A stretch of DNA of 64,000 bases from Glebionis coronaria (Eukaryota > Streptophyta > Magnoliopsida > Asterales > Asteraceae), in NCBI GenBank assembly GCA_025667525.1, contig CM046876.1, forward strand, positions 528,528,538 through 528,592,537. Direction: 5' to 3'. The notes under the pieces were generated by a model. The model had not been told where the DNA came from and made no database searches. It saw nothing but the letters and a program-made list of their open reading frames with translations. This document shows positions 11,034 to 23,446 of the stretch, in pieces. The position numbers and the translations under genes are program-made. The stretch's first letter is position 1. Each line of letters begins with the position of its first letter.

Positions 11034-14000
11034 TGTAACACCCCATTTTGGTAAATGGAATGTCACGCGTGATTATGGCGTGTCATCAAAGCATACAAGG
11101 TAAATATCTTAAAAACATTAAATGACCATGAAAGGAAATACCGGAAACAAACATCGGTACCTCAAGTATAATCTCATCACACACAAACATAAGTACTATA
11201 AAGGGAAAGGACTAAATATGTCCAAAGAAATAAGTAGCAAAATGTATGATGAAATGCATAAAGTAGAGAAGGCTAGATAACTTCCACGCCATATGCACAT
11301 ATGCTTAAAGTCTACGAGCGCCCTTGAGTACCTACCGTTTGGAAACATGAAAGGAAAACGGCTGAGCATAACGCTCAGTGCACGGATATACAAGCATAAC
11401 ATAGAATAACATAAGCATAAAGACTAATAGCAGCAGAATAGTATACGTCCTATGCAATCTGGAATCATGTTCATAAAACTGGTTTTATAGTTTGAAAAGA
11501 CTTATGTTTTTATGTAAAATCTGTATTAGTTAGCCAATAGCCAATATAGGTCATGAGGTTCCACCGTGCATGAATACTTGGAGGGAGACCTCGTCATGCA
11601 ATTAGAGGGGTTGCCTCTAATTAAATAGTCTGGGTAGGAGGGATCAGCTCCTAGTGAAGGATGCAAGGCACACATCGCATTCACTATGATAATACTGGAA
11701 AACATGTAGCTAGGATGCACCATACGCCCCACATGATAATATAAAATAATGGCCAAAACTGAAAGGGATGCCACGAGCAATCACTTCGCCGTGGGGAAGT
11801 CATAACACTGGTGCCTCCAATGTTATGGTTATGGTACCTCCATAACTAGGTGACACTGGTCATGAAGTAATCAAACATATAAAACAATACTGGGAAAACA
11901 GTTGGCTGCAAACGGGGAATCCTAATAAGGAAAGAATGTCCATACTAAAGGACGGGAAATCTGTACCTTATGTCTAGTGAACGAAGAAGATGAAAGAATG
12001 AAAGTCCTACTTCGATCTCATTAATGCTACATAAAATAGGGTACATGTATAAGTATTCTGCTTACTGAGTACGTAACTGATTATATCCTGTCTTAGCTTG
12101 TTTTATATGTTCTTGTCTTGTTTTACTGATTTTAATGTTATGTTGTGTTTATCATGTATTCTACGTATTCTGCTTAAGGATTACTTGTATTTCTTATATT
12201 ATTATACTTGTTGTGTAACAAATAGTTACTTTCTAAAAATAGCAGGTTTCCTAAAATAGAAAGTTTCCAAAAATAGAAAGTTTCCAAAAATAGATTAACT
12301 TCTTAAAATAGATCAGTTTCTAAAAATAGAAAGTTTCTAAAATAGTAAGTTTCCTGAATTAGAAAGTTTCCATATTTAGAAATAAGTTGGATTAATAAGC
12401 TAATAATATAAGCTTAAGTTTACTGGTTAAATATCATAAGTCATGTGATTATTAGTCTAGTTTATTAATAATATCATGTTAATTAATAAACTATATGTTA
12501 ATTAAATAAACTATATGTTATATGATTTAATTAAATATAAGCATGATTTAATTAAAGTAAGGTGTATAAAATACTTAGGTTAAACATGTATTAATATTAT
12601 ATTAATTATAACCTAAGTCATGTTTAATAATTAATTATATTCCATGTCTTAATAATTAATTAACACTATAGTCTAAATTAAATAAATAAATACTTAGGTT
12701 AAAACATGTATTATTACGTAAATAATAATTAACCTAACTCCATGATTAATTAAATTAATTATTTCCCATGTTATTAATTAAATTAATTCTCTTGTTAAAA
12801 ATAATATACTTGTAAAAATTAACACTTGTAAAAGTTTAGTCATGAACCGGACCCGTGACTTTTAATTTAGACACATGTGAACCGGACCGAAAACCCCATG
12901 AACCGGACCAACCAAACACACCCTTAATAGTGGCGAACCGGCTTGGCCGGTTCCCACTGCTTGTGTAAACTCGCCACCGGCTTAAGCTGGTGGTTCCCTC
13001 TCAGCTAGCCGCTGCCCACAACGAAGTTCCCACCGGCTGTGTGCCGGTGGTTCCCCTTGCTGTTGCCGTGGTTCCCCATGCTTGACCAAAAACCGCCACC
13101 GGCTGTGTGCCTGTGGTGGTGGCTGCTGCTGCCGAGACCCCCAATCAAACCACAAGACCACCCCGACTTACGCCGGGGTCCCTTGTTCCTGCTGCCGACC
13201 GAGACCAACCACACCGAGACTCGAGGTCTCTATTGGTGGTGCGAACCAAAACAAGCCGAGAGCCATGGGGCTCTCGGTTGGGTGTCGACCAAGCAAACCA
13301 ACCCGTAACATCCCTTTAATGTCCCCCCATGATTACATGACATGTTTTAATTACTTGTTTATTTAATTTCATGTTCATGTGTTCATAATTAAATAAAAGA
13401 ATCAAAGAAAAGGGATAACGGATTACCGAATGCGTGTAACGAATGGAGGTTAATAACACGAACACAATGCTTGAATTAATCAACCAAAAATCAAATCAAC
13501 CACCCTCGTGGTGTTGTTGTTGCCGGCGGCCAAAGAGAAAGAAATAAGGAGGCTAGGATTTTTGTTTTTTTATAAAAACTCTGTAAATGAAAATGTGTTA
13601 ACCCTTATTTGTTTACTTAGTAAAATTAACATGGGCTTGGCCCTCCCTTTCCTTGGTGTTCGCGGCATATGGGGCCCACATGGGAAAACCCAAAGTTTTC
13701 ACGTGTCTAATATTTTACCTGTTCGTATGTTCGTGTTTTCGTGTTATAATATAATTAAATGTTCGTGTCATATATAAATACTTGTACGTAACGATATTAA
13801 TCGTATTATATTAATTAAGTACGTAATTACGTGTTCGTGAATTTTACGTTCATGATTTCATGTTCGTGATTATAATTATTATTATTAATAATTATCGTGT
13901 TTTATCACGTACTTAATACTTATCGTGTAATAATACGTACATAACTTCTGTAATTAATAATCGTGACACGTATTCATGCTATAAAAAGAAAGTTTTTATG

Positions 14001-14054
14001 TGTACGTACATTTACTAAGTGTACTGTTCATGGTAAAAGCATGCGGGTTTTACA
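11034..14054 (-). repeat. 5' LTR of the Tekay-like element (complete, 3021 bp)
   Basis: Runs from TGTAACACCCCATTTTGG to GCGGGTTTTACA. From 11519 onward it is a direct repeat of 3316-5746. It contains the A-rich array (12232-12380), the GC-rich hairpin block (12970-13290) and the usual spurious ORFs. No protein gene is supported inside it. Confidence 0.9.
12232..12380. repeat. A-rich ~21-bp tandem array, second LTR copy
   Basis: Counterpart of the 4068-4230 array (unit type AAAAATAGAAAGTTTCC), with about one unit fewer. Confidence 0.75.
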
Positions 14055-15407
14055 CTCACGTCATTTCACCAACGATTTATTCTAAATTTTAGCACTATTA
14101 TTTCCCCGATTACTGAATGCATAAAAGGGGGAAAGTTTAGTTGGTCTCAAGAAGCTGAAGTGGCGTTTGGGTTGTTAAAAAAAAGTTAACATAAGCTCCT
14201 GTTCTAATACTACTAGATTTTGATGAAGTATTTGAGGTTCATTGTGATGCTTCGGGAGTGGGTATTGGTGGTTTCTTGAGTTAAAAGAATCGACCCACAA
14301 CACTTTTTAGTAAAAAGTTGAATTAGACCCGACGTAAGTACTCTACATATGACAAGGAGTTCTACGCCATAGTTCGTAGCTTAGAATATGGGTGTCATTA
14401 TCTTGTCTCCAAAGAGTTTATCTTATATTCTGACCATGAAGCGCTGAAATACATCAACGTACAACATAAGCTAAGACCAAGGCACGCCAAATGGGTTGAG
14501 TTATTCTGACCATGAAGCGCTGAAATACATCAACGTGCAACATAAGCTAAGACCAAGGCACGCCAAATGGGTTGAATTTTTTTAAGCCTATACTTTCTCA
14601 ATTAAACATCAAGCAGGAGCTCTCAACAAAGTAGTTGATGCCTTAAGTCGTAGACACACACTACTTTCAGCCATGAAAGTCCAGGTTGTTGGGTTCGAAA
14701 TACTCAAAGAGTTGTATGTTGATGATCCTGAATTTTCAGTTATATGGGGGAATTGTCAAGGTAAGCCCTACCAACGATTTTTCGTGCAAAATGGGTACCT
14801 TTTTCGAGATAATCGACTATGCATTCCCAAATGTTCGTTAAGGGAGTCAATTATAATGGAGGGTCATACAGGGGGTTTAGTTGGCCATTTTGGAGTAAAT
14901 AAGACTGTGATTTGGGTGAGTGGACAATATTATTGGCCACGAATGGAGCGCGACATTGCTAGGTTTGTGGAAAAGTGTCGTGTGTGTCGAGTGGCTAAAA
15001 CCCGAAGTTCCAATGCAGGCTTGTACCAGGCTTTACCTGTGCTGGTAGCCCCGTGGGTAGACGCGAGTCTTGATTTTGTTCTAGGGCTACCTTGAACAAA
15101 AAGAAATAAAGATTCAATTATGGTGGTGGTAGATCGGTTCTAAAAAATGGTGCATTTCATTTCTTGTAACAAGACGTTTGATGCCTCACAGGTAGCTCAT
15201 TTATTTTTGCAAGAAATTGTACGATTACACGTTGTACCTAAAACAATCACCTCAGATCGCGATGTGTATGTATAGTCATTTTTGGCGCACTTTATGGCGC
15301 AAGTTGGGAACACAACTACAATTTAGTTCATCATATCATCCGCAAACGGATGGACAAACTGAAGTAGTTAACCGAAGTTTGGATAATTAATTATGAAGCT
15401 TGGTCGG
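14055..15407 (+). pseudogene. Pol 3' half of a Reina/CRM-like chromovirus, broken, part 1
   Basis: Plus-strand Ty3/gypsy pol. It begins abruptly inside the reverse transcriptase (GKFSWSQEAEVAFGLLKKK) next to the Tekay-like LTR. RNase H follows (HCDASGVGIGGFLS, STYDKEFYAIVRSLEYG, YSDHEALKYINV), then integrase: zinc region with HTGGLVGHFGVNKT and CRVCRVAK, then SLDFVLGLP, TSDRD and a broken [14 protein letters not shown]. The stretch 14673-15095 is open (140 aa); the rest has stops, a 76-bp tandem duplication, and frameshifts. The frame stops at 15403-15407 where an Athila-like element inserted, and resumes at 26632. The gag/protease half must lie left of the window. Confidence 0.85.
14428..14579 (+). 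repeat. 76-bp tandem duplication in RNase H
   Basis: TTCTGACCATGAAGCGCTG starts at 14428 and again at 14504. The copies differ at a few positions. Because 76 is not a multiple of three, the duplication shifts the reading frame. Confidence 0.95.
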
Positions 15408-17125
15408 TAATAAAAGGGTTTGCCTCGTATGAAAGTTCATTGAATCCGATCTTTCCGAAATGACTATTGGTTAAAAGTGCGACTCAGTCGTTCTTGGTGG
15501 AAAATTAAAAGTGTTTGATTATCTATTTTAAGCTAAAAGTGAAAATGTCGTTGAGTAAATGAGTAAAAATGAAAGCTTGAAAATATTAAGACTAAAATTA
15601 AATACTTTAAAAATTGAAAAGTAAATGATGAAAACTTATAAAAATGTGAACTTTAGAAAAGTAAACTAAAATAAGACAAGTTAGAACAATGCTAAGTAAA
15701 AAGGCGGGAAAAATAAAGTTGAAATTAAAAACTGGAAATAACAAAACCTTATCCGGAATACTCAATTTGCAGGCTTATCTGGAATGTGGAACAATGGTGT
15801 TATCCGGAATACATGAAATGAAGGTTATCCGGAATGTTGGTAGAAATAGGCTTATCCGGAATTGGGGAAACTTGTTATCCGGAATCTAGAAAAGAGCTAT
15901 ATCCGGAATCCTTCTTCGACAGCTTATCCTGAATAAGTGTTGCAGCTTATACGGAATTCGTAGGCTATGACTATCCGGAATGTTATCCGGAATACCTATG
16001 GAGGTGCTTATCCGGAACTTGGGAAATGCTTCATATCCGGAATCATAAAAATGCACCTTATCCGGAATCTTATCCGGAATTCATACTTCGAAAGCATATG
16101 CGGAATATACAATTATCCGGAATCCAACATCTAAAGACTTATCCGGAATAAAGAAATAAGCTATATCCGGAATCTTAACTTGTGAGTTTATACGGGAAAA
16201 CAGGGAGATGCTATATTCGGAATAAAGGGGTTTTAAGAAACTCGGATTACACAAAAACTTAAACAAATAAGCAAATATAAAATAAGCACTTACCAAAACT
16301 TAACCCAAAAATATTTTTAAGAAAAACTAATAAGCCACAAATTAAAAACTTTTAAAACACTAAATAAGCTAGATATCAAAAGCACTTTTTATAAAAACTT
16401 AAACTTATTAAAAAACAACTTATTTAGAATAAGCCAAACACACCTAAATCAACAAAATCACATCCACTACATGATTATCAAAGCAAAACCATAGATTATT
16501 AAGAAAGGTAGAATGAGAGATTATATAAAGCTTGATTATATTAAAGATTAATATGAAAGATTACAAGATTAAAGTAAAGATTTAATAAGCTTGAAAGAAA
16601 AACTAGAGAGAAAATAAAAACACACTTCAACACTAAAAATTAACTACAAACTAACACCCTCCTAATGTGTCATTAGGAGGGTATTTATAGTGATTAGGGA
16701 GGTTAAGCATGTGTTGCTTCCTTCTTTCTTTCTTTCTTGTCTTTTCGTCTTCTAAATTCTTCGACTTTTTCGACTTTGTCTCGGGATTATTTGAACTCGT
16801 CTTATAATTTCTTCATTAATTTAGACTTGAGTTCTTCGGCTTTATTAAACTTACGTCTTTAGACTTTTTCTTCGATAAATCTTCAGAATTGGCCTTGGAC
16901 TTCCGTTCTTTTTGCACTCTTGATCTTTTGACTTTGTCTTTTGTCTTTTTCTTCGATAAAAGCCCGTGAAAGCCCATGTTTTCTACCCGTTTCACATTTT
17001 GATCCTAAATCACAACAAAAACACAAACCACGTATAATTCTGACATTTACGACATAAAATACACATTTTGGCTTGGTTATTATTATAAATAAGTGGTAAA
17101 AGGATAAGTGTTTTCACACTTATTA
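15408..17125 (-). repeat. 3' LTR of the Athila-like element
   Basis: Direct repeat of 24924-26631, 1718 versus 1708 bp, with small indels and scattered substitutions. It carries the TATCCGGAAT array and a CT-rich tract (TTCTTTCTTTCTTTC, about 16720). ORFs in it are repeat artefacts. Confidence 0.92.
15748..16224. repeat. TATCCGGAAT interspersed motif array (about 21 copies)
   Basis: About 21 copies of the 10-mer TATCCGGAAT, 14 of them exact by my count, are spread over about 475 bp with unlike spacers usually 12-35 bp long. Variants mostly hit the CCGG core (TCTGG, TACGG, TGCGG, TTCGG). It lies inside the LTR and recurs in the partner LTR. Spacers are irregular and there are no cas genes, so it is not CRISPR. 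Confidence 0.9.
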
Positions 17126-19229
17126 AATCCTCTACATTTGACCATTGCAATGCCCTCATGCAATGCATTAATTTCGAAGCACGGTTTACAGTTCTCATCA
17201 TAAATAACCCACCTTAGCCTTTATTAAATACTAAACACTAAGGATACTAAAAGAACAAAATAAGTAAGAGATCAAAGACTTACATTGGGGTTTTGGTTGT
17301 CATGAATGTTTATCATCCTCAAGTTTCACGTTCCTTATACCAAGCTTAAAAACGAGATCATTGTTATTATAAGTTAGCAAACTAACACAAACTCATGTGG
17401 GCCAATTATTCACTTAGACTCCCTTATTCCTAGGTGTATCTCTTATATTTTATTGTTGTCTTGAATGATCACGAGGATGCATTGTTTGACTTATTTCGAT
17501 AGTTATTTAAGCTGAAAATAAAGTGGGACGATTTAATCAATAGTTAGCTAAAGGACAAAATCTTTTAAAACTGCTTCTCGGGACCTCATAAAGTTCATAT
17601 CTTGGCATAACTTGCTTCACGATTTGAGACCTTTCTCGGACCGATATTTGGCAGCGACTTCATACTTCGAATCTTTGAGAGACGTTCTTGAAATTATGGT
17701 CTTCTCTTCATAATAGGAATTTCTTCACTTAAAGTTTTTGAGAGATTCTTTATATTTGGACCACGACTTCTTCATTTTTCTCCAATCTTTATTTTGGACT
17801 TTGATATACAACGATCCGCCTCCTTTTAGGACTTGGATCTATTTATCCTCATACCATGTTAGGGCCTTTTTGGATAAACTTCTCCATGATCTTTAGGGGA
17901 GTTTTTTCGCTTTTCGTCGTGTGTCTCGATCCTTCATATTGATTTTTGATAAATGATTCTTCACATCACTTTTGGATCTTTAGCAACAAAATGTAGCCCT
18001 CATGTCTTGTTAGGACCTTTTTGGACTCGCCAATCTTCGCATCCCGCTTCAATAAGTTATGCCTTGGCTATGAACTCTAATTAATACCGATAAACTTTTA
18101 AACGATCTTGGGCTAGAAGCTAAGTAACTTTTCAAATCGTACAACCTTATTTATTGCAGTTAAATTTATTAGCAAGCGATGGGAGAAAAAGCTTATAATC
18201 AACTCACATAAATTCACGAAAGAATACCAAACTTATAACTGACTCTATCATCTCTCGTTCTCCATAATTTAAAATCTCAAGGAATGAGACTCGTGGATGC
18301 TTAGCCAATTAAATCAAAGTTTTGGGTTTTCGAGTCATCTATAGGATCTTGCAAATTCTTAGACTTTTTCAAGTTTAGAAATCGCATTTTAAAGTTCCCT
18401 TGATAAACAACTCTCTAGGATCAATTATAGGAACTTGCGTAAAGTTCTTGTTCTTAACCCGTGAGAGTTAATACATTCGCGTTTTAAAGTTCCCTATATA
18501 AAGCCTAGCAAAACTTGACTTAAACACGTTAAGGATACTAGCTAGAGTAAACTTAGATAAGTAAACTCGGGTTGAGTCAAAATATTCACGACTTTGAAAA
18601 ATTTAAAACCACTTTATTAAAATTTATTCTAGCAAAGAAAGAATATAACTATAACAAAGGAAAAAAACTATTAGGCCAAAATAGATTAAAATTTTTGAAA
18701 AATGTCGAAAAATTAGATTTTCCGGTTAAAATGAGGGCAAATTCATGGAAAAGACCACTTAGTTCGATAGAAGTCCCCCTACACTTGATATAAACATTGT
18801 CCTCAATGTTTTAAGCATGTGGGAGTAAACTCCCCTACACTTAGGACATTGTGCTCTTTTGTTTAAATCTTGCTAAGGAAAGGACAACTATAGTGATTTC
18901 AATGTAAACATATAAGATATGAAATATTGAATCACGACAGTTTAGAATAGAACCGGGAAGACGGGTACACGGAATCACGGTTCGTCAAAAGTCATCGAGA
19001 ATGGATCTTTGAGGCATTAATCCCTGCACATGATAAGAAACAAGACAACAAACACATATGGGGCTCCCCCTAAACTTATTATGAAAACGATAAAGGATAG
19101 ATCAACGGATTGCCTCCCGAGAAGCGCTTGTTTTTGTTAACCGAGTCACGAGCCTGACTCGACCCAGAACTAATTCAAGGGAAACGTGGTGAGGGATGGA
19201 ATCATCTCATGAGAGATGTCCTCACCAAA
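17126..19229. other. Athila-like non-coding region between integrase and 3' LTR
   Basis: In Athila elements an envelope-like ORF can occupy this position. I find no ORF of useful length, signal peptide or membrane protein here. The sequence is AT-rich, with purine-rich stretches on the minus strand (complement of TCCCCCTACACTT near 18775 and of CTCCCCTACACTT near 18830). Confidence 0.6.
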
Positions 19230-20640
19230 TTACAGCTTCACGCGCTGGCCATTCAATTTAAAATTGGGCCCATTTGGCTGAGAAAGCTCAATGGTGCCAT
19301 AGGGGAAGACTTTGGCGACGGTGAATAGACCAGACCAACGGCTCTTTAGCTTGCCCGAGAAGATCTTCAACCGAGAGTTAAAGAGTAACTCTTGATCACC
19401 AACGTGGAAATCTCGGTTCTTAATCCTTGCATCTTGGATGATCTTGGTCTTCTCCTTGTAGATCAATGAGTTCTCATAAGCTTCATTCCTTAGTTCATTT
19501 AGCTCATTGAGTTGAATCTTCCGAAGATCGCCGGCTTTGTTGATGTCAAAATTCGCCCACTTCAAGGACCAGTACGCCTTATGTTCCAGCTCAATATGGA
19601 GGTGGCATGCCTTCCCGTACACAAGACGATATGGAGTGCAACCAATCGGGGTCTTATATGCGGTACGGAAAGCCCACAAAGCATCGTCTAACTTATCGGC
19701 CCACGAGGCACGATGCTCTCCCACAGTACGCTCAAGAATTCGCTTCAATCCACGGTTAGATATCTCGGCTTGACCATTTGTTTGAGGATGATAAGTGGTG
19801 GAAAGACGGTGATTGACACCGTACTTAGCCATGACTCTAGCAAATTGATCATTGCAAAAATGAGTCCCGCGGTCACTGATGTAGCACGATGAACACCGAA
19901 TCGAGCAAAAAGCTGCTTCAAAAAGTTCACAACCACCCTCGCATCGTTTGTAGGAAGAGCCTTAGCTTTAACCCATTTTGATACGTAGTCAAAGGCAACG
20001 AGGATGTACTTATTCCCTTTAGATGATGGAAATGGCCCCATAAAGTCGATGACCCATACATCAAAGATTTCACATTCTTGTATGAAATTTTGAGGTATCT
20101 CGTCTTTATGTGTGATCTTGCCTTGGTGTTGGCAAGCATCACAATTCTTAACCATCTCGTGAGCGTCACAATAAATGGTGGGCCAATAGAATCCCGAGTC
20201 AAATACTTTCTTCGCGGTGTAGTTGGGACCAAAGTGACCACCGGTGGGTCCTTTATGGCAAGCTTTGAGAATGTCTAAAGTTGCGGGTCCATCAACACAC
20301 CGACGAATAATCAGATCAGCACATTGTTTGAAGAGATAAGGGTCATCCCAAAAGTAAGTCTTAACATCTTTAAAGAACTTTTTCTTTTGTTGGGATGTTA
20401 ACCCTTCGATGAGAATACCACCCGCTAAGTAGTTTGCAATGTCCGCAAACCACGGGGTGTCATCAAGATTGGAATTGATAGAAATTAAGGCCTCAAGGGG
20501 AAAAGAGTCATTGATCTCTTGATTCGGATGATCCCCTTGATAAGGATCCTCAAGTTAACTTAGATGATCAGCGGCTAGGTTTTCGGCTCCCTTCTTGTCA
20601 CGAATTTCAATTTTAAATTCTTGAAGGAGCAAAACCCAAC
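19230..20640 (-). pseudogene. Integrase of the Athila-like element, frameshifted
   Basis: Minus strand: zinc domain ([31 protein letters not shown]), then the core [14 protein letters not shown] (first D), a region of broken frame at about 19830-19870 where ISDRG would sit, then [20 protein letters not shown] with the catalytic E present. The C-terminal part (KIFSGKLKSRWSGLF, about 19320) is typical of Athila. At least one frameshift splits it near 19860, and the zinc-domain part lies in a different frame from the core. RNase H is just upstream on the same strand. Confidence 0.85.
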
Positions 20641-20677
20641 GAAGAAGTCTTGGCTTGGAATCTTGTTTAGTTAACAA

Positions 20678-22108
20678 TTACTTCAACGCGGAATGATCGG
20701 TGTACACGATAGTGGTGGAAAGGACAAGATAGGGGCAAAACTTCTCAAAAGCATACACTACAGCTAAAAGCTCTTTTTCGGTAGTGGTATAACGCAATTG
20801 AGCCCCCGTCATTGTCTTGCTAGCATAATGGATTGGTTGGAAGTGTTTGTTCACTCTTTGGCCCAAAACCGCTCGAATAGCAAAGTCGCTAGCATCACAC
20901 ATCAATTCAAAAGGTAGCTCCCAATTGGGGGTAACCAAGACCGGTGCCTTAGTTAGCTTGTCCTTGAGAAGATTGAAGGATTCAAGACACTCTTTAGAAA
21001 AGATAAAGGAGTATCTTTTTCCAAGAGGTGGGTCATCGGGCGAGCGGTTTTAGAAAAATCTTGAATGAATCGACGATAGAAGCCCGCATGACCAAGGAAA
21101 CTTCTCACACCCTTCACGGTTGAAGGTGGAGGTAATTTGGCTATGACATCCACTTTAGGACGGTCCACTTCAAGACCGGCTTTTAAGATTTTATGTCCAA
21201 GCACAATGCCTTCTTTTACCATGAAATGGCATTTTTCCCAATTAAGAACGAGACGAGTGTCTTCACACTGTTGTAGCATATGTTCTAAATTGGCAAGGCA
21301 ATGAGAGAAAGAATCACCATATACCGAGAAATCATCCATGAAGACTTCCATAGTTTCTTCAACCATGTCATGGAAGATAGCCATCATACACCTTTGGAAA
21401 GTCCCAGGAGCATTGCATAAGCCGAAAGGCATTCGTTTGTAAGCAATGTTCCATAAGGACAAGTGAATGTGGTTTTCTCTTGGTCTTTAGGATCGATGGG
21501 AATTTGAAAATACCCGGAGAAACCGTCTAGGAAGCAATAATAGTCATTACCCGCTAGACGTTCAAGCATTTGGTCCATGAAAGGAGGGGAAAATGATCCT
21601 TTCTCGTAGAATCATTGAGTTTGCGATAGTATATACAAACTATCCACCCTATAACGAGACGAGTAGGAATCAACTCGTTGTTTTCATTGGGCACAACGAT
21701 GATTCCGCCTTTCTTAGGCACACAATGGACGGGACTAACCCATGGTGAATCCGAGATAGGGTAGATCATTCCCGCATCAAGAAGTTTGATAACCTCTTTT
21801 TTGATAACGTCATGGATCTTGGGATTCACCCTTATTTGGTTTTGAATAGTGGGTTTAAAGTCGTCCTCCATGAGAATTTTATGTGTGCAAAAGTGAGGAT
21901 CAATTCCACGAATATCGGAGATTTTCCACGCAATCGCTTTCTTATGATTCTTCAGCACGGCGATAAGTCGGGATTTTTCGTCTTCTTTCAAGTCCTTTGC
22001 GATGATGACGGGTGACTTGTTATTGTCTTCAAGGAATACGTACTCGAGATGAGACGGCAGATCTTTAAGCTCTAAATCCAGAGGATTTTCGATGGAAGGC
22101 GTAGTCAA
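20678..22108 (-). pseudogene. Reverse transcriptase and RNase H of the Athila-like element
   Basis: Minus strand: DAGMIYPISDSPWVSPVHCV and KKGGIIVVPNENNELIPTRL, then YCFLDGFSGYFQIPIDP, MPFGLCNAPGTFQRCM, and the catalytic box EVFMDDFSVYGDSF with both aspartates intact. The connection domain carries VRSFLGHAGFYRRFI. RNase H has MCDASDFAIRAVLGQR, YTTTEKELLAVVYAFEKF and VYTDHSALK, followed by a stop at about 20678. Frame changes occur near 21560, 21400-21460 and 20950, so no continuous polyprotein exists. Confidence 0.88.
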
Positions 22109-22255
22109 ATTTGGATCATCGATAGAGATATCCTTAGGAGATGGTGGAGAAATATGGTCCTCTTTGAGAAGTTTCTCAATGGTACGAATGTCTTCATCCC
22201 AATTGGAGGGAGAATCGTCTTATTGTAAGTCCACATCTCCCAAAGTTGCTTCAAA

Positions 22256-23446
22256 TTATTTCAAAAGTAACTCACTTTCTCCAAATGGAGTTAGTGATGG
22301 AGTAATAGAGGCAACGGTCTCAACAATCAGAAGAGAAGAAGAATCACTTTTACAAGCGTCTTTGAAATGTTCTTCATAAGCCTCATCAAGAACGTCAATG
22401 AAATTAACACTCTCGTTTTCAGAAGGTTGCTTAGAAAGTTTTCCCATGTTGAAGACGATTTTATCGTCACCAACTCTCATGATTAATTCGCCCGCGGCTA
22501 CATCAATGAGAGTGCGATCGGTCCTCAAGAATGGACGTCCAACAATTAATGGAACACGGGGGTCCATCTCGTAGTCAACGACAACAAAATCCACCGGAAA
22601 GGTGAATTTGTCGACGCCGACGAAGACATCTTCGGCAATCCCCACCGGATAAGAAACCGTACGGTTAGCTAATTCCAATGTCATTCGTGTGGGGACTAGC
22701 TCGGGTAGAGATAATTGTTTCCAAACACTTAATGGCATTAAGTTTATACTAGCACCTAGATCGGCTAGGGCCATACAATTCTCTACCCCGGGTAAGTTGC
22801 AAGGAATGAGAAAACGACCCAGATCACCAAGTTTGGTGGGTAATTTCCTTAAGAGCACTGCTAAGCAATTCTCGTTAATTTGGGTCTGAGCGATGTCAAG
22901 AAGTTTCTCCTTATCACTGAGAAGATCTTTAAACATTTTAGCATATTTGGGCATGTGAGCGAGAGCCTCAGCAAAGGAGATATTGAAATTTAGTTGTTTA
23001 AACATTTTAAGAAAGTTAGAAACCTGAATATCATCCTTGTTCTTCAATTTCTCTTTCCTCAACCTTGAGGGATAAGGTATATTGGGTTGAGATGAAGGCT
23101 TTAGAATGGAATTCTCACTCACATCCTTGGGTGGTGGAGGGGTGGAAGTAGAAGTTGGAGGAATTGGAGAAGGGGACTCGTTTTCCTTTGTCACAATCAC
23201 CGGTGTAGGTGTAGGAAGCTCGAGTTCCTTTAAACCTTTTCCACTTCGAGTGGTGATTGCTTTCATCTCCCCTCTTGGATTAGCAACGGTGTTACTCGGA
23301 AGAGAACCCGAACCAGAGGCTTGATTACTTTGGAAGAAACTAGCCATCATATCCCTTAAGTCATTCGTGTGACTGCTCAAAGAGTTTCGCATATCAGCTC
23401 GAAGATCATTCCCTTGTTTCACCATATCTCCTTTCAAGCTGGCCAT
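22256..23446 (-). pseudogene. Gag C-terminus and protease of the Athila-like element
   Basis: 396 codons in the same frame as the upstream gag ORF, separated from it by a single in-frame TAA (23447-23449). The start given is simply the ATG that follows that stop. It begins with a Gln/Asp-rich linker and SGSGSLPSNTVANPRGEMKA, typical of the Athila gag-protease junction. The protease holds MALADLGASINLMPLSVWK (DLGAS active site, about residues 220-240) and VPLIVGRPFLRTDRTLIDV. The single stop is most simply a C-to-T mutation, but translational read-through cannot be excluded from sequence alone. Confidence 0.85.

Larger units (their letters stand above)
3316..14054 (-). mobile_element. Tekay-like chromovirus (Ty3/gypsy), minus strand, 5'-truncated left LTR
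   Basis: Minus-strand Ty3/gypsy element. Order along the plus strand: 3' LTR (3316-5746), polypurine tract, integrase with chromodomain, RNase H, reverse transcriptase, protease, gag, primer site (11017-11029), 5' LTR (11034-14054). The chromodomain at the end of the integrase and the 3-kb LTRs point to the Tekay/Del clade. The left LTR lacks the part equivalent to 11034-11518 because a Copia-type element interrupts it. The right flank (CTCAC) enters the reverse transcriptase of a plus-strand chromovirus, so this element inserted into that one. Stops, frameshifts and altered catalytic residues make it inactive. Confidence 0.85.

Noticed and set aside
15748..16224. CRISPR-like appearance of short repeats with unlike spacers
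   Set aside because: Repeats are 10 bp, spacers vary widely in length, the array lies inside a retrotransposon LTR and is duplicated in its partner, and no cas genes exist. The genome is eukaryotic.
17126..19229. Envelope-like gene in the Athila-like element
   Set aside because: Position fits, but I find no ORF beyond 73 codons and no membrane or signal segment.
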